Shown: one piece after another, positions 16,768-27,488 of the stretch | Layout of the letters: every line of letters begins with the position of its first letter | Position numbering within the stretch: the stretch's first letter is position 1 | NCBI GenBank assembly: GCA_900315225.1 | Contig: OMYM01000130.1 | Location: forward strand, 1-43,815 | Source of the DNA: an uncultured Erysipelotrichaceae bacterium | GTDB lineage: Bacteria; Bacillota_I; Bacilli_A; Erysipelotrichales; Erysipelotrichaceae | Reading direction: 5' to 3' | DNA: 43,815 nucleotides | The notes under the pieces: generated by a model | The model's input: the letters and a program-made list of their open reading frames with translations, nothing else | Told to the model about the DNA's origin: nothing | Database searches by the model: none | Program-made: the position numbers and the translations under genes

Positions 16768-17654
16768 GAAGTGGGTTTGTTGCGCTGGCGGGTCGTCCCA
16801 ATGCGGGGAAGAGTACGCTTTTGAATTCCTTGGTAAAGGAGAAGGTTGCGATTGTCTCGGATAAGCCACAGACAACCAGGAGCGAGATCAGAGGCATATT
16901 GACAAATGAGGAAGGACAGATTGTGTTTACCGATACCCCTGGCATCCATAAGCAGCAGAATCGCTTGGAAACAAGGATGAACAAGGAAGTCAATGATGTC
17001 TTAATGGGAGTGGACTTGATCTATCTGGTTGTCGATGGCAGTGTTCCGTGGAAACAACAAGATGCCTATGTCCTGCAGATGGTGGAGAATGCAGGATTGC
17101 CGGTGTTTTTGATACTTAACAAGATTGATTTGTTGCCGAAGGAGAAGATCATCAAGAATCTTACAAGCTGGCAATCGAAGTTCGAGTTTGCGGAGTATTT
17201 CCCGTTGTCCGCAAAGTTTGGGACAACGTTTGACGACTTGGTAAAAACGACCTTGTCGTATTTGCCAGAGGGGGAATTGTTGTATCCGCCAGAGATGATC
17301 AGCGATGGGGCGGAGAATTTCAGGATCGCCGAGATCATCCGTGAGAAGGTTTTGGAATGCACGCAACAGGAGGTTCCCCATGCGACCGCCGTAAAGGTGG
17401 AGAACAAGAAGTTCAGCAAGGAATCGGCGTTGATCCAGGCTGTCATATTGGTGGAAAAGGATGGCCAGAAGGGGATCATGATCGGCAAGCATGGCTCGAT
17501 GCTGAAGAAGATCGGAACAGCCGCAAGGAAAGACATCGAAGAATTGCTAGGCAAGCGTGTGTTTCTGGAGTTGTTCGTTAGGGTTGAAAGTGATTGGCGA
17601 TCCAAAGATGCCCGGATCAGTGAATATGGCTACGGAGGCGCTTTTAGGGAGTAA
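16764..17654 (+). CDS. era: GTPase Era
   Basis: 296 residues. Era is an essential GTPase that binds the 3' end of 16S rRNA and assists 30S assembly. G1 is GRPNAGKST (about 10-18), switch I follows QTTRSEIRG, G3 is DTPG, and G4 is NKIDLL. The C-terminal KH domain (about 200-290) has GIMIGKHGSMLKKIG. I chose the ATG at 16764, overlapping the cdd stop as ATGA. A longer in-frame start at 16617 lies inside cdd and precedes the conserved N-terminus by 49 residues. It overlaps recO by one base. Confidence 0.96.
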   Translation: MRSGFVALAGRPNAGKSTLLNSLVKEKVAIVSDKPQTTRSEIRGILTNEEGQIVFTDTPGIHKQQNRLETRMNKEVNDVLMGVDLIYLVVDGSVPWKQQDAYVLQMVENAGLPVFLILNKIDLLPKEKIIKNLTSWQSKFEFAEYFPLSAKFGTTFDDLVKTTLSYLPEGELLYPPEMISDGAENFRIAEIIREKVLECTQQEVPHATAVKVENKKFSKESALIQAVILVEKDGQKGIMIGKHGSMLKKIGTAARKDIEELLGKRVFLELFVRVESDWRSKDARISEYGYGGAFRE

Positions 17655-18400
17655 TGGATGAAACGGTAGATGCCTTGGTCCTGAAGCAGGTCGACTATGG
17701 CGAGGCGGATCTGATTGTCACCGTCTTGACGAAAGAATATGGAAAGATGTCCTTTCGGGCAAGGGGCGCTAGGCGCATGAAGTCGCGCAATGCGGGCAAG
17801 ATCCTTCCGTGCATGAAATCGCAGTTTCGCTTTGATCTTCGGGAAGGAAAGACGATGTTCATCCTTAAAGGTGTGAATTCCTTGAAAACATATCCCTCTT
17901 TGCATGGTGATTTGGCGAAATCTGCCGGTGGCAGCCTTGTCGCGGAAGTCGCGGATGCAATGTCCATGGGGGATCCCGCCATTGATTCCGTTGTCTTTTC
18001 CTTGGTTGAAACTGCCTGGGACATGGTGGAGGAAGGGAAAGACATTGTTAGTGTCATATGCTTGTTTCTTTGCGATGTCATGCGTTTGCATGGCATCGCT
18101 CCCCAGGTGGATGGTTGCGTTAGATGCGGTTGCCCTAAGGTGGTGGCGATTAGCGCGCGCGAAGGCGGTTTTCTATGCGATGCCTGCAGTAATCTTGAAC
18201 CGAGGAATACCTTTGCCTTGCGGCGGTTCAGGATGTTTGTGAAGGGCGGATTGCATTACGCAGACAAGATAATGCCAATAGCAAATGGAAATCTTGGCGA
18301 TGTAGAAACGCTTGCAGAGATGATTCATTACCATATCGGTATTAAAATAAAGACACTTGCCTTATTTATAAGGCTTTTTGGTGTTGAAAAAAATGCATAA
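17654..18400 (+). CDS. recO: DNA repair protein RecO
   Basis: 248 residues. RecO loads RecA on SSB-coated DNA with RecR and anneals complementary strands. The N-terminal OB fold contains ALVLKQVDYGEADLIVTVLT and the basic FRARGARRMKSR. A zinc-finger-like segment has CVRCG and, about 25 residues later, CDAC (residues about 155-182). The ATG overlaps the era TAA. The 3' end of this gene contains the promoter of glyQS. Confidence 0.93.
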   Translation: MDETVDALVLKQVDYGEADLIVTVLTKEYGKMSFRARGARRMKSRNAGKILPCMKSQFRFDLREGKTMFILKGVNSLKTYPSLHGDLAKSAGGSLVAEVADAMSMGDPAIDSVVFSLVETAWDMVEEGKDIVSVICLFLCDVMRLHGIAPQVDGCVRCGCPKVVAISAREGGFLCDACSNLEPRNTFALRRFRMFVKGGLHYADKIMPIANGNLGDVETLAEMIHYHIGIKIKTLALFIRLFGVEKNA

Positions 18401-18412
18401 CGGTGCTATACT
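18384..18412 (+). promoter_or_regulatory. Sigma-A promoter of glyQS, inside the recO 3' end
   Basis: TTGAAA (18384-18389), a 17-bp spacer and TATACT (18407-18412). The -35 element lies inside recO. The leader to the ATG at 18447 is only about 30 nt, too short for a T-box. Confidence 0.8.
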
Positions 18413-18446
18413 TTTTAAGATAATATGATGGGAGGGTTTTACGGTC

Positions 18447-19820
18447 ATGGAAAAGACTTTTGATCTAATAGTATCACATGCTAAAAACACAGGTTTTGTG
18501 TTCCAGGGTTCTGAAATCTACGGCGGTCTTAGCAACACTTGGGATTTTGGACCTTATGGCGTGATGCTAAAGGACAACATCAAGCGGGCATGGCAAAAGA
18601 AGTTCATTCAGGAGGATCCCAATAACGTTGAGATCCAAGCGGCAATTTTGATGAATCCAAAGGTATGGGAGGCTTCTGGCCACTTGAAGGGCTTTAGTGA
18701 TCCGCTGATGGACTGCAGGCAATGCAAGACCAGGCATAGGGCTGACCAGTTGATTGAAAACTGGTCGCAAGGAAAAGTCACCTGCGAAGGGTGGTCAAAC
18801 GAGGAAATGGAAAAATTCATTGCCGAGAACAATATTCCTTGCCCAGACTGTGGGAGTCATGATTTTACCGGCATCAGGCAGTTCAACCTGATGTTCAAGA
18901 CATTCCAGGGAACGCTGGAAGACGCAAAGAATACGATTTACCTTCGTCCCGAAACGGCGCAAGGCATGTTCGTTGATTTCAAGAATGTCGCAAGGGCATA
19001 CCGCAAGAAGCTGCCTTTTGGCATCGGGCAAATAGGCAAGTCCTTCAGAAATGAAATCACCCCTGGCAATTTCATATTCAGGACAAGGGAATTCGAGCAG
19101 ATGGAAATGGAATTCTTCTGCAAGCCAGGGACAGACGACGATTGGTTCCCTTACTGGCGCAATTTCTGCATGGATTGGATTCTGAGCCTTGGCGGCAATC
19201 CGGAAAACCTTCGTTTCCGTGACCATGAAAAAGAGGAGCTGAGTTTCTACTCCAAGGCAACGACAGACATTGAATACAAATTCCCGTGGGGATGGGGAGA
19301 GCTTTGGGGCATTGCGGATCGTACCGACTATGACCTAAGCCAGCACCAATCTACCAGTGGCAAGGATTTGACTTATTTGGATCCTTCGACAAACGAGAAG
19401 TTCATTCCATACGTCGTAGAGCCAGCGGTTGGCGTGGAAAGACTGTTCTTCATGTTCTTCACGGATGCCTATGATGAGGAAACGCTTGAAAATGGCGATA
19501 CGAGGGTCGTCATGCGTTTTTCGCCAGTGTTGGCGCCAGTGAAAGCGGCGGTGCTACCATTGCGCAAGAAGTATGGAGAAGTCGCGGAGAAAATCAGGAA
19601 AGAACTTTCCTATGACTTTGTTGTTACATATGACGAGGCTGGGTCCATTGGCAAGCGCTATCGCCGTCAAGACGAAATCGGGACACCATATTGCATTACA
19701 ATCGATGAACAGACGATGGAGGATCAAACCGTGACGATCCGCTACCGCGACTCGATGGAGCAGGAAAGAATGACGGTTGAAAAGGTCAGGGAGAAGATTC
19801 TCAGCGAGATTCGTTTCTAA
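18447..19820 (+). CDS. glyQS: Glycine--tRNA ligase, homodimeric class II type
   Basis: 457 residues in a single chain, so this is the alpha-2 form rather than the alpha2-beta2 form of Bacillus subtilis. It charges tRNA-Gly. Visible class II features are [18 protein letters not shown] at the N-terminus, [31 protein letters not shown] (motif 2), [11 protein letters not shown] (motif 3), and the C-terminal anticodon-binding domain from about residue 360. Cysteine pairs CRQCK and CPDCG suggest a zinc site in the insertion. GGGAGG precedes the ATG. Confidence 0.96.
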   Translation: MEKTFDLIVSHAKNTGFVFQGSEIYGGLSNTWDFGPYGVMLKDNIKRAWQKKFIQEDPNNVEIQAAILMNPKVWEASGHLKGFSDPLMDCRQCKTRHRADQLIENWSQGKVTCEGWSNEEMEKFIAENNIPCPDCGSHDFTGIRQFNLMFKTFQGTLEDAKNTIYLRPETAQGMFVDFKNVARAYRKKLPFGIGQIGKSFRNEITPGNFIFRTREFEQMEMEFFCKPGTDDDWFPYWRNFCMDWILSLGGNPENLRFRDHEKEELSFYSKATTDIEYKFPWGWGELWGIADRTDYDLSQHQSTSGKDLTYLDPSTNEKFIPYVVEPAVGVERLFFMFFTDAYDEETLENGDTRVVMRFSPVLAPVKAAVLPLRKKYGEVAEKIRKELSYDFVVTYDEAGSIGKRYRRQDEIGTPYCITIDEQTMEDQTVTIRYRDSMEQERMTVEKVREKILSEIRF

Positions 19821-19850
19821 TGGCTTGATGCACAGGCAGGGAAGGTGAGA

Positions 19851-21611
19851 ATGCCAAGAATCAGTGAAGAAGAAATCGCCGCAGTCAGGTCGCGCGCGGA
19901 CATCGTTGATGTCATCGACCATTATGTGCAGGTTGTCCACAAAGGCAATTCCTACAAGGCGCTGTGTCCGTTTCACGACGACCACAGCCCTTCTCTGTCG
20001 ATCAACCCATCCAAGGGCATATACAAGTGCTTTGTTTGCGGAAACGGAGGCAATGTTTTCACTTTTGTGCAGAACTTCGAAAAGATTACCTTTATCGAGT
20101 CTGTGTATAAAGTGGCTTCCTTGTGTGGCTATGAGATGTCTCACGAATTGGTTCCTGTTCAAAAGAAACCGATCGATTCCCGCAAGGAAAGGTTGTGCGC
20201 CTTGATGGGAGAGATGGTTCGCTATACCGTCTACCAGCTGGAACTGCCTCAGGCAGTTGAAAAGAAAAGATATCTTGAAAACCGTGGGTTGGATGAGAAG
20301 ATAAGAAAACATTTTGACATTGGGTTTAATCCGCCGGGAGACGCGGTGTACCGTTTCCTTGGCGCCAAGGGTTATGAAGACAGGGAAATGGTGGATGCCA
20401 ATGTTGCGCGGGTTTCCGGGGCTTCCTATCGTGATGTGTTTGCGGATAGGATCACCTTTCCGATTCATGATGGCAACGGCAATGTCGTTGGCTTCAGCGC
20501 GCGCACAATCGATCCTGATGTCCCTGCGAAGTATATCAATACCACGGAGACGGATGTTTTTAAAAAGGGCGAACTGGTATACAATGCGCATCGCGCAAGG
20601 TCAGAAGCAAGGCGCAAGGGAAAGATCTATGTATGCGAAGGTGTCACTGATGTCATCGCTTTCTTTCGTGCGGGCATTGAAAACTGTGTATGTACGCTAG
20701 GAACGGCTTGTACAACGCAACAGGTTCAGCTTTTGCGGTCCTTGGCGCCAAACGTCGTGCTTTGTTACGATGGCGACGAGCCGGGGCAAGCAGCGACGCT
20801 GAGGGCTGGCAGAATGGTCATTGATGCGGGGCTTGGCGTGCGTGTTGTGCGCAACAGGACTGGTCAGGATCCCGATGAGATCATCCGCGCCTCAGGCGCA
20901 GATGCCTTGCGTGAAATGATTGGCAGGGAATTAGCGTGGATGGAGTTTGTCATAGACTATCATTCCTCACGCGCTGATCTTGGCACCTACCTAGGAAAAA
21001 AAGAATTCATCGACAATGTGCTTCCTGAGCTGAACAAGGTCAACGACCCTGAGGAACAACGCTATTTCAGCGAGCAATTGAGGCAATTGACCAATATGTC
21101 GGTGAATGTGCGGTTTGCGCCGCCTTCGGTTGCCCAGGAACCTGTGCAGGAGCTTGGCGCAAAGAATGGGTGTGATGTCGCCGAACGTACGATTCTAGCA
21201 TTGATGATGAAATCGGCTGACGCGATAGAAGACTATAAAAAAGACCTTGGCTTTCTTAACAATGGGCAGTACCAAAGCCTGGCGTTGATGATTTTGGACA
21301 AGGCGAGAGAAAAGGGTGAGATTGATCCAGTGATGTTGCTGGATATGACGGACAACCAATCAATCAGGGATCTGATTACCAGTTTGATCAATCCCAGCTC
21401 CTATGACAGGCTTTCCTACAGCCAGGGGCTTTTCCAAGGGCTTACGAGGCGCGTGCTATATGAGACGGCAAGGAGAGAAGCGGATGTGATCAGAAACCAG
21501 GTGAATTCAGAACTGAATGATGCAAGCAGAAAGGTATTGCTTGAAAAATATCAGGATTGTTTAAGCAGAATGCGGAGGTTAATTGATGATGAACAAGGGA
21601 TTAGTGCATGA
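19851..21611 (+). CDS. dnaG: DNA primase DnaG
   Basis: 586 residues. DnaG makes RNA primers for replication. The N-terminal CHC2 zinc finger contains [10 protein letters not shown] and CFVCGNGG. The TOPRIM domain has [12 protein letters not shown] and [11 protein letters not shown], holding the acidic metal-binding residues. The C-terminal region (about 440-586) is the helicase-interaction part. I chose the ATG at 19851, just after GAAGGTGAG; a GTG six bases upstream lies within the ribosome site. The final 26 bases overlap the rpoD start. Confidence 0.95.
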   Translation: MPRISEEEIAAVRSRADIVDVIDHYVQVVHKGNSYKALCPFHDDHSPSLSINPSKGIYKCFVCGNGGNVFTFVQNFEKITFIESVYKVASLCGYEMSHELVPVQKKPIDSRKERLCALMGEMVRYTVYQLELPQAVEKKRYLENRGLDEKIRKHFDIGFNPPGDAVYRFLGAKGYEDREMVDANVARVSGASYRDVFADRITFPIHDGNGNVVGFSARTIDPDVPAKYINTTETDVFKKGELVYNAHRARSEARRKGKIYVCEGVTDVIAFFRAGIENCVCTLGTACTTQQVQLLRSLAPNVVLCYDGDEPGQAATLRAGRMVIDAGLGVRVVRNRTGQDPDEIIRASGADALREMIGRELAWMEFVIDYHSSRADLGTYLGKKEFIDNVLPELNKVNDPEEQRYFSEQLRQLTNMSVNVRFAPPSVAQEPVQELGAKNGCDVAERTILALMMKSADAIEDYKKDLGFLNNGQYQSLALMILDKAREKGEIDPVMLLDMTDNQSIRDLITSLINPSSYDRLSYSQGLFQGLTRRVLYETARREADVIRNQVNSELNDASRKVLLEKYQDCLSRMRRLIDDEQGISA

Positions 21612-23646
21612 GACAAAGCAGGAGATGGCAGAAAAAGCCGACACGGCCAAGAACCCCTCCGTACAAGAGCTTCATGATGCCGGTTTGAAGGAATCGGCGG
21701 AAGATAAAAAAAGCGCCAAGAAGAAATCTTCTTCAAAAAAGTCGTCTGCCAACACTGGCACCATGGCGCCAGAGACTTCCCGGAATAAGAGATCTTCATC
21801 AAAGAAACCGGCAAGAGAGCCTAAGGAGATACTGGTGCAACAAGAATATTTCTTCGAAGTGGAGTGTTACAACATTGTGGACGGGGAACTGTTCCACAAG
21901 AACATGGATGAGCTGAAGGTTGAATACAAGCGCGTCCAAGAGCAGAAAGGGCACATCTGGCAGGAAGATGTTTTTGCATCGCTTGAAGAGGTCGAGCTGG
22001 AAGACGAAGTGTTGGAAGACCTTTGGCAATGGATGGTCGACAACGGAATTTACATTACCGAGGAAAGATGCATTCCAGAACCAGAGAAAGCGCCAGAGTC
22101 TGTTGCGCCAGCGCAAGAAAAACCGACTACAGAGGTCAGTCCGGTAATCGAGGAGCCGGTTGTCAAGATACCTCTCATAGAGAAGGTTGAAAGCACGCCG
22201 GTCATTGAAGAGCCAGTCGCTAAGGAACCGGTCATCAAGGAACCAATCGTCAAGGCACAGCCTGAAACGGAGCCAGTCATTGAGGAAAAGACGACTGCCG
22301 CGCAGCCTGTCACAAAGCCAAAGCCAAAGTCAAAGCCGAAACAAAAGTCAAAGGCCAGACCAAAGCCAGTTGAAAAGCCAAGCGCAAAGCCGGTTGAAAA
22401 ACCAAGTGAAAAGCCTATCGCAAAGCCGGACGAAAAGCCAGTCGAAGAAAAACAGCCCGTCGAGGAGAAGCCAATCGACAAGGATACATCGGAAAAGAAG
22501 CCCGCGCCAGTGGAAAAGAAGCCAGTGTCAGCGGAAAAGAAGCCTGTTGTCACCCAGACTCCGCAAAAGGATGAACATGGCGATGATATGGAAGGCGGCT
22601 TGGAAGCAGACTTGGGCGAAGAAGATGACGTGGATGCCACTGATCTTGAACAGGAAGAAGACATTGGCGATGAGAATATCGATGAAACCCTGGAAGTCGA
22701 AGAGGATGGCGAAAACATAGATCGTGAGCATAGGCGTGATGGGGAGGAAGAAGACGAATATGCTGTAACGAACATTCCGGATCTCAGCCTTTACACTTCA
22801 ATGAGCGGGATTCAGTTGAATGATCCAGTAAAGATGTACCTGAAGGAAATCGGGCGCGTTCCATTGCTGAAGCCAGAAGACGAGCCAGAAATCGCCAAGC
22901 GCATTGAACAAGGCGATGAAGAAGCAAGGGCTGTCTTGATTTCCTCCAACCTTCGTCTTGTTGTTTCCATTGCAAAGAAGTATGTCGGACGTGGAATGTT
23001 GTTTTTGGACTTGATTCAAGAAGGCAACATGGGACTCGTCAAGGCGGTTGAAAAATTCGATTATACCAAAGGTTTCAAATTCTCCACATATGCGACTTGG
23101 TGGATTCGCCAGGCTATCACGAGGGCGATTGCTGACCAGGCTAGGACTATCCGCATTCCTGTTCACATGGTGGAGACAATCAACAAACTGACGCGCGTGC
23201 AGAGACAATTGGTGCAAGAGCTAGGACGCGATCCATCGGCGGAAGAGATCAGCGAGAGAATGGAAGGCATATCCCCTGAAAAAGTCAGAGAGATACAAAA
23301 GATAGCCTTGGAGCCTGTTTCGCTGGAAACGCCGATTGGCGAAGAAGACGACTCCCACCTAGGCGACTTTATCGAAGACAAGGACGCGATGAGTCCCGAC
23401 CAGTATGCATCCAGCCAGTTATTGAAGGACGAGATTAACAATGTCCTCAGTGGCTTGACGGAGCGCGAAGAGAAGGTTCTTCGCTTGCGTTTTGGATTGT
23501 ATGATGGTCGTACAAGGACGCTCGAAGAAGTCGGGCGTGAGTTCAATGTCACTCGTGAGAGAATCCGCCAGATCGAGGCAAAGGCTTTGCGCAAGCTGAA
23601 GCATCCAACGCGTTCCAAGCGCCTGAAGGATTTCTTTGACAAGTAA
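21586..23646 (+). CDS. rpoD: Primary sigma factor RpoD (SigA) with large low-complexity N-terminal extension
   Basis: 686 residues, against about 370 for most Bacillota SigA. Regions 1.2-4.2 (about 412-686) are canonical: [76 protein letters not shown] and [17 protein letters not shown]. Before them lie a Lys/Ser/Ala-rich tail (1-80), a region 1.1-like domain (about 85-160, ending [15 protein letters not shown]), a Pro/Glu/Lys/Val repeat stretch (about 164-325, many E-K-P and K-P units), and an acidic stretch (about 325-400). It directs transcription from the TTGACA/TATAAT-like promoters seen throughout the window. I chose the ATG at 21586, seven bases after GGAGG; it overlaps dnaG. The core call is certain; the role of the extension is unknown. 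Confidence 0.95.
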   Translation: MMNKGLVHETKQEMAEKADTAKNPSVQELHDAGLKESAEDKKSAKKKSSSKKSSANTGTMAPETSRNKRSSSKKPAREPKEILVQQEYFFEVECYNIVDGELFHKNMDELKVEYKRVQEQKGHIWQEDVFASLEEVELEDEVLEDLWQWMVDNGIYITEERCIPEPEKAPESVAPAQEKPTTEVSPVIEEPVVKIPLIEKVESTPVIEEPVAKEPVIKEPIVKAQPETEPVIEEKTTAAQPVTKPKPKSKPKQKSKARPKPVEKPSAKPVEKPSEKPIAKPDEKPVEEKQPVEEKPIDKDTSEKKPAPVEKKPVSAEKKPVVTQTPQKDEHGDDMEGGLEADLGEEDDVDATDLEQEEDIGDENIDETLEVEEDGENIDREHRRDGEEEDEYAVTNIPDLSLYTSMSGIQLNDPVKMYLKEIGRVPLLKPEDEPEIAKRIEQGDEEARAVLISSNLRLVVSIAKKYVGRGMLFLDLIQEGNMGLVKAVEKFDYTKGFKFSTYATWWIRQAITRAIADQARTIRIPVHMVETINKLTRVQRQLVQELGRDPSAEEISERMEGISPEKVREIQKIALEPVSLETPIGEEDDSHLGDFIEDKDAMSPDQYASSQLLKDEINNVLSGLTEREEKVLRLRFGLYDGRTRTLEEVGREFNVTRERIRQIEAKALRKLKHPTRSKRLKDFFDK
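22078..22560 (+). repeat. PEVK-like repeat tract within rpoD
   Basis: About 160 codons with recurring short units such as EPV, IEEPV, KPKSK, VEKPS, EKKPV and VEEKP. The nucleotide sequence is correspondingly repetitive (many GAAAAGCC(A/G) units). No folded domain is recognisable, and it separates region 1.1 from the acidic segment before region 1.2. Confidence 0.85.
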
Positions 23647-24293
23647 TGAATACGCGTATTGAGAAAATCGCGGGAATGGTTAAGGAAGGCGTGATTGTGG
23701 CTGATATTGGCACAGATCACGCTTTTCTGCCGATTCTGCTTGTAAAAGAAGGAAAGGTTCCCAAGGCATATGCATGCGATGTGTCAAAGGGACCCCTAGA
23801 GGCAGCTGCCAAGAATATCAGGCGTGAAGGCGTGAAGGTGCAGACGATATTAAGCGATGGATTCCAAAATGTTCCAATGGACACGGAATGTGCCGTGATT
23901 GCGGGCATGGGATGCATTACAGCGACAAGCATATTGGACAATGCGCTGGATAGGCTGGGCATTTTGAAGCAGATCATCGTTGAGGTCAACCGCGATACCG
24001 ATCGCATGCGTCGCTGGATTAGCGATCATGGCTTTACAATTAACGATGAAATCTTGATTCAAGACAGAGGTTTTGATTATATCGCGATAGATTTTGATTG
24101 CCGTCCGCATTCTCCATATAGCGAGCGCGAGATACTTCTAGGGCCAAGACTCTTGGAAAAGAACGAAGAGTGTTTTATCGAATATTGCACTAGGCAAAGG
24201 CAAAAGATAGAGATGATCATGGCAAAATGCCGCCCGGATGATCCACGTATTGAAGCGCTGACAAAAAAAAGAGACCTGTGGTCCCTGGAATAA
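23646..24293 (+). CDS. trmK: tRNA (adenine-22-N1)-methyltransferase TrmK
   Basis: 215 residues. TrmK (YqfN in B. subtilis) methylates N1 of A22 in the tRNA D-loop with S-adenosylmethionine. The Rossmann glycine-rich motif is ADIGTDHAFLPI, followed by acidic ACDVSKGPLEAA. The catalytic-region motif is VIAGMGCITATSIL; relatives have GMGG here, so the second Gly being Cys is a small deviation. The C-terminal helical part (about 160-215) is typical. Its ATG overlaps the rpoD stop as TAATG, so it belongs to the sigma-factor operon, as in other Bacillota. Confidence 0.92.
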   Translation: MNTRIEKIAGMVKEGVIVADIGTDHAFLPILLVKEGKVPKAYACDVSKGPLEAAAKNIRREGVKVQTILSDGFQNVPMDTECAVIAGMGCITATSILDNALDRLGILKQIIVEVNRDTDRMRRWISDHGFTINDEILIQDRGFDYIAIDFDCRPHSPYSEREILLGPRLLEKNEECFIEYCTRQRQKIEMIMAKCRPDDPRIEALTKKRDLWSLE

Positions 24294-24320
24294 AAAACGT
24301 GATTTTATGTCACGTTTTTT
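24292..24320. terminator. Shared bidirectional terminator between trmK and rpsT
   Basis: AAAAACGTGA, loop TTTTATG, TCACGTTTTT with T or A runs on both sides. It sits between convergent trmK (+) and rpsT (-) and can serve both. Confidence 0.9.
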
Positions 24321-24321
24321 G

Positions 24322-24585
24322 TTACTGAATCGAGTTTACAGCCTTGGCGAGCTTCGACTTTTGGCGAGCGACATAATTGTCGTGCTTGATATGGTTGACG
24401 AGCGCCTTGTCCAGAACTTTGTTGGCATTGTTAAGAGCAGCAACTGCTGTCTCTTTGTCCTTTGCTTCGACAGCAGCGAGAACTTTCTTCATTGCTGTCT
24501 TAAGCTGGCTCTTTTGACCTTTTCTAGCGTTCCGTCTCTTCAGGTTTGTCAGTGCGCGCTTCTTCTGTGACTTGATATTTGCCAT
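24322..24585 (-). CDS. rpsT: 30S ribosomal protein bS20
   Basis: 87 residues, basic and helical. It begins MANIKSQKKRALTNLKRR, contains AALNNANKVLDKA, and ends KLAKAVNSIQ, all typical of bS20, a primary 16S rRNA binder. The ribosome site AGGAGG is present. It is a single-gene unit on the minus strand, convergent with trmK and divergent from fmt. Confidence 0.97.
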   Translation of the reverse strand: MANIKSQKKRALTNLKRRNARKGQKSQLKTAMKKVLAAVEAKDKETAVAALNNANKVLDKALVNHIKHDNYVARQKSKLAKAVNSIQ

Positions 24586-24617
24586 GAATAAACCTCCTGT
24601 TCACTTCAGCAACGCAA

Positions 24618-24646
24618 ATTATACCAAAGCAGTTTTCATATTGCAA
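24618..24646 (-). promoter_or_regulatory. Sigma-A promoter of rpsT
   Basis: On the minus strand, TTGCAA (24646-24641), a 17-bp spacer and a perfect TATAAT (24623-24618). Confidence 0.88.
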
Positions 24647-24667
24647 CGACAAAGAGCAATGATAGGG

Positions 24668-24673
24668 TATAAT
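24668..24673 (+). promoter_or_regulatory. Candidate -10 box for fmt
   Basis: A perfect TATAAT lies 21 bp before the fmt start. No good -35 is at the usual distance; the TTGCAA at 24641 is palindromic but 21 bp away, and it already serves rpsT. Confidence 0.5.
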
Positions 24674-24694
24674 GTATGACATTGGAGGTTTTAA

Positions 24695-25633
24695 ATGGGA
24701 GATTTGCAAATTGTTTTCTTTGGAACATCTGTGTTTGCCTGCCGCATGTTGAAGGTTTTGCATGATGAGAAATATACGATTGCGGCTGTTGTATCGCAGC
24801 CTGACAAGCCTGTTGGGCGCAAAAAGACGATGGAAAAAACGCCTGTGCATGCGCTTGCGGATGAATATGGCATCACATGCCTGCAGCCAGAGCGCCTAAA
24901 GGATGCAGTGGATGAAGTCTTAGCGTGTAATCCCGACTTGATTGTGACTTGCGCGTATGGACAAATTGTCCCGCAGGAGATTTTAGAAGCGCCCGCACAT
25001 GGCTGTCTGAATGTGCATCCTTCTCTGTTGCCAAAATACAGGGGTGGTGCGCCGATGCACTATGCGGTGTGGAATGGCGATGAAAAGACTGGCGTTTGCC
25101 TGATGGAAATGGTCAAGAAGATGGATGCTGGAAAGGTATACGCGCGTTGCGAGCTTCCCATTGGTCCTGATGAAACGATGGCCGAGCTATCTGCTCGTCT
25201 TGAGGATGCTGCAGCGGCGTTGTTGAAGGAGAATCTTCCGAAATACCTTGCGGGTGAATTGAAGGGAGAACCGCAAGACGAAGAAGGGGTTGTCATTGCC
25301 CGGAATATTTCCCGCGAGGAAGAGAAGGTCTGTTTTGCGCAAGAGGATGTCCATGCGGCGTACAACCATGTCAGGGCAATGATCGACTGGCCCGTGAGCC
25401 ATGGTGTCGTCGAGGGAAAGCGAATCAAGTTTCTTGGCGCGCGCAAGGAACTTGGCGAAGCACAACAAGAGCCAGGTGTCATTGTTGGCTTTGAAAAGCA
25501 CGCGATGAAGATTGCATGCAAAGGGGGGTGGCTGCTTGTTCAAAAGCTGCAGATGGAAGGAAAGAAGCCAATGGATGCCGATTCGTTTGCGAATGGGATC
25601 GGGCGGACTTTGATCGGAAAAAGATTTGAATAG
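24695..25633 (+). CDS. fmt: Methionyl-tRNA formyltransferase
   Basis: 312 residues. It formylates initiator Met-tRNA with 10-formyltetrahydrofolate. The hydrolase-like N-terminal domain has VFFGTSVFA, VVSQPDKPVGR, the catalytic-region YGQIVP, and NVHPSLLPKYRGGAP with the conserved Asn, His and following Asp region. The C-terminal OB-like tRNA-binding domain starts near residue 205. GGAGG precedes the ATG. It lies ahead of lepA with a 43-bp gap and no visible terminator, so the two may be cotranscribed. A peptide deformylase (def) gene, often adjacent, is not in this window. Confidence 0.96.
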   Translation: MGDLQIVFFGTSVFACRMLKVLHDEKYTIAAVVSQPDKPVGRKKTMEKTPVHALADEYGITCLQPERLKDAVDEVLACNPDLIVTCAYGQIVPQEILEAPAHGCLNVHPSLLPKYRGGAPMHYAVWNGDEKTGVCLMEMVKKMDAGKVYARCELPIGPDETMAELSARLEDAAAALLKENLPKYLAGELKGEPQDEEGVVIARNISREEEKVCFAQEDVHAAYNHVRAMIDWPVSHGVVEGKRIKFLGARKELGEAQQEPGVIVGFEKHAMKIACKGGWLLVQKLQMEGKKPMDADSFANGIGRTLIGKRFE

Positions 25634-25676
25634 CTGAAACACTTGCGGTTCTCGCCGCACAAAGGAGTAATACTAC

Positions 25677-27488
25677 ATGGATCAACAACATATAAGAAAT
25701 TTCTGTATCATCGCCCATATCGACCACGGGAAATCCACGCTGGCGGACAGAATCCTGGAAATGACGGATACCGTCACGGAAAGAGACATGAAGGCGCAGA
25801 TTCTCGACGATATGGATCTTGAAAGAGAAAGAGGCATCACCATTAAGCTGAATGCCGTGCAGTTGAGCTATCATGCACACAATGGCGAAGAATATCTATT
25901 CAATTTGATCGACACTCCCGGCCATGTCGATTTTTCATACGAAGTGTCGCGCTCGCTTGCGGCTTGTGAAGGTGCCATACTGGTGGTTGATTCCACCCAG
26001 GGCGTACAGGCGCAGACGCTTGCGAACACGTATCTGGCGCTCGACAACGACTTGGAGATACTGCCGGTGATTAACAAGGTCGATATGAACAATGCGATGC
26101 CAGATGTGACAAAAAAGCAGATCGAGGACATCATAGGGCTGGATTGCGCGGATGCGCCGTTGATTTCGGCGCGCACAGGAGTAAACGTAGACAAGGTTCT
26201 AGAGCAAATCGTCGAAAAGATTCCCAGCCCGCAAGGCGATCCCGATGCTCCATTGCAGGCATTGGTGTTTGATTCATTCTACGATCCGTACAGAGGTGTC
26301 ATCGCCTTGGTCAGGATCAGGCAGGGAAGCCTCAAGGTCAAAGACAAGATCCGTTTCATGGCAACTGGCGCAGTGTATGAAGTTCTGGAGGCAGGCATCC
26401 GCAATCCGCGCGAGGTGCGGCTCAACGAACTTGGCACGGGAGATGTTGGATGGTTTGCGGCTTCCATCAAGTCGATCCAGGACGTGCGGGTTGGCGATAC
26501 GGTGACTTCCTTGGATAATCCTGCCGACAAGCCGTTGGAAGGATATCGGCGAATGAACCCTATGGTATATTGCGGACTGTATCCGTCTGACGCTGCTAAA
26601 TACGAGGATCTGCGTGATGCCTTGGACAAACTGCAGTTGAACGATGCATCGTTGCATTACGAGCCAGAGACATCGCAAGCGCTCGGCTTTGGCTATCGGT
26701 GTGGTTTTTTGGGCTTGTTGCACATGGATGTAGTGCAGGAAAGACTTGAAAGAGAATATAACCTTGATTTGATCTGCACGGCGCCATCGGTCATTTATCA
26801 CGTATATCTTTCTGATGGGACGATGATTTCGATCGACAATCCGGCGAAGATGCCGGATGCAGGAAAGGTGAAGCGGGTCGAGGAGCCATATGTCAGGGCA
26901 ACGGTCATGGTTCCCGATGAGTTTATTGGCGCGGTCATGGAGCTATGCGCCAACAAGCGTGGCATCTATAAGTCGATGGATGTCATTGACGCGGGGCGCA
27001 ACAATCTTGTCTATGAGCTTCCTCTTTCTGAAATCATTTTTGATTTCTTTGATCGCTTAAAATCTTGTTCAAAGGGCTATGCTTCCCTGGATTACGAATT
27101 GATTGGCTATCGCGAGGAAGATCTGGTGCGCATGGATATCCTTTTGAACGGTGAGAGCGTTGATGCGCTCAGTGTTATCATCCATCGATCCGAGGCCTAC
27201 GCGCGCGGCAGCGCCATTACGATCAAGCTCAAGGAATTGATCCCTAGGCAGCAGTTCGAGATTCCAGTGCAGGCAGCGGTTGGCGGAAAGGTCATTGCCC
27301 GCACCAACATTAAGTCATTGCGCAAGAACGTTTTGGCAAAGTGCTATGGCGGCGATATTTCGCGAAAGAAAAAGCTACTGGAAAAACAGAAAGAAGGAAA
27401 GAAAAGGATGAAGGAAGTCGGAGCGGTTGCGATTCCGCAAGAAGCATTCATGTCGGTTCTTTCCGTGGGCGATGACAACCGTAAATAG
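25677..27488 (+). CDS. lepA: Elongation factor 4 (LepA)
   Basis: 603 residues, the standard length. LepA is a ribosome-bound GTPase related to EF-G, implicated in back-translocation and 30S biogenesis. G1 is AHIDHGKST (about 12-20), G3 is DTPGHVDF, and G4 is NKVD. The EF4-specific C-terminal domain is present, with [14 protein letters not shown] ending [24 protein letters not shown] lies upstream of the ATG. The last 17 bases overlap hemW. Confidence 0.97.
   Translation: MDQQHIRNFCIIAHIDHGKSTLADRILEMTDTVTERDMKAQILDDMDLERERGITIKLNAVQLSYHAHNGEEYLFNLIDTPGHVDFSYEVSRSLAACEGAILVVDSTQGVQAQTLANTYLALDNDLEILPVINKVDMNNAMPDVTKKQIEDIIGLDCADAPLISARTGVNVDKVLEQIVEKIPSPQGDPDAPLQALVFDSFYDPYRGVIALVRIRQGSLKVKDKIRFMATGAVYEVLEAGIRNPREVRLNELGTGDVGWFAASIKSIQDVRVGDTVTSLDNPADKPLEGYRRMNPMVYCGLYPSDAAKYEDLRDALDKLQLNDASLHYEPETSQALGFGYRCGFLGLLHMDVVQERLEREYNLDLICTAPSVIYHVYLSDGTMISIDNPAKMPDAGKVKRVEEPYVRATVMVPDEFIGAVMELCANKRGIYKSMDVIDAGRNNLVYELPLSEIIFDFFDRLKSCSKGYASLDYELIGYREEDLVRMDILLNGESVDALSVIIHRSEAYARGSAITIKLKELIPRQQFEIPVQAAVGGKVIARTNIKSLRKNVLAKCYGGDISRKKKLLEKQKEGKKRMKEVGAVAIPQEAFMSVLSVGDDNRK

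Noticed and set aside
18413..18446. Possible T-box ahead of glycyl-tRNA synthetase
   Set aside because: Only about 34 bases separate the promoter -10 box from the start codon, too few for a T-box.
19554..20591. A 345-codon minus-strand frame across the glyQS-dnaG junction
   Set aside because: It lies antisense to two certain genes and encodes nothing recognisable.
22050..22775. A 241-codon Ser/Phe-rich minus-strand frame opposite rpoD
   Set aside because: It is the antisense shadow of the Pro/Glu/Lys tract of RpoD, with no ribosome site or conserved motif.
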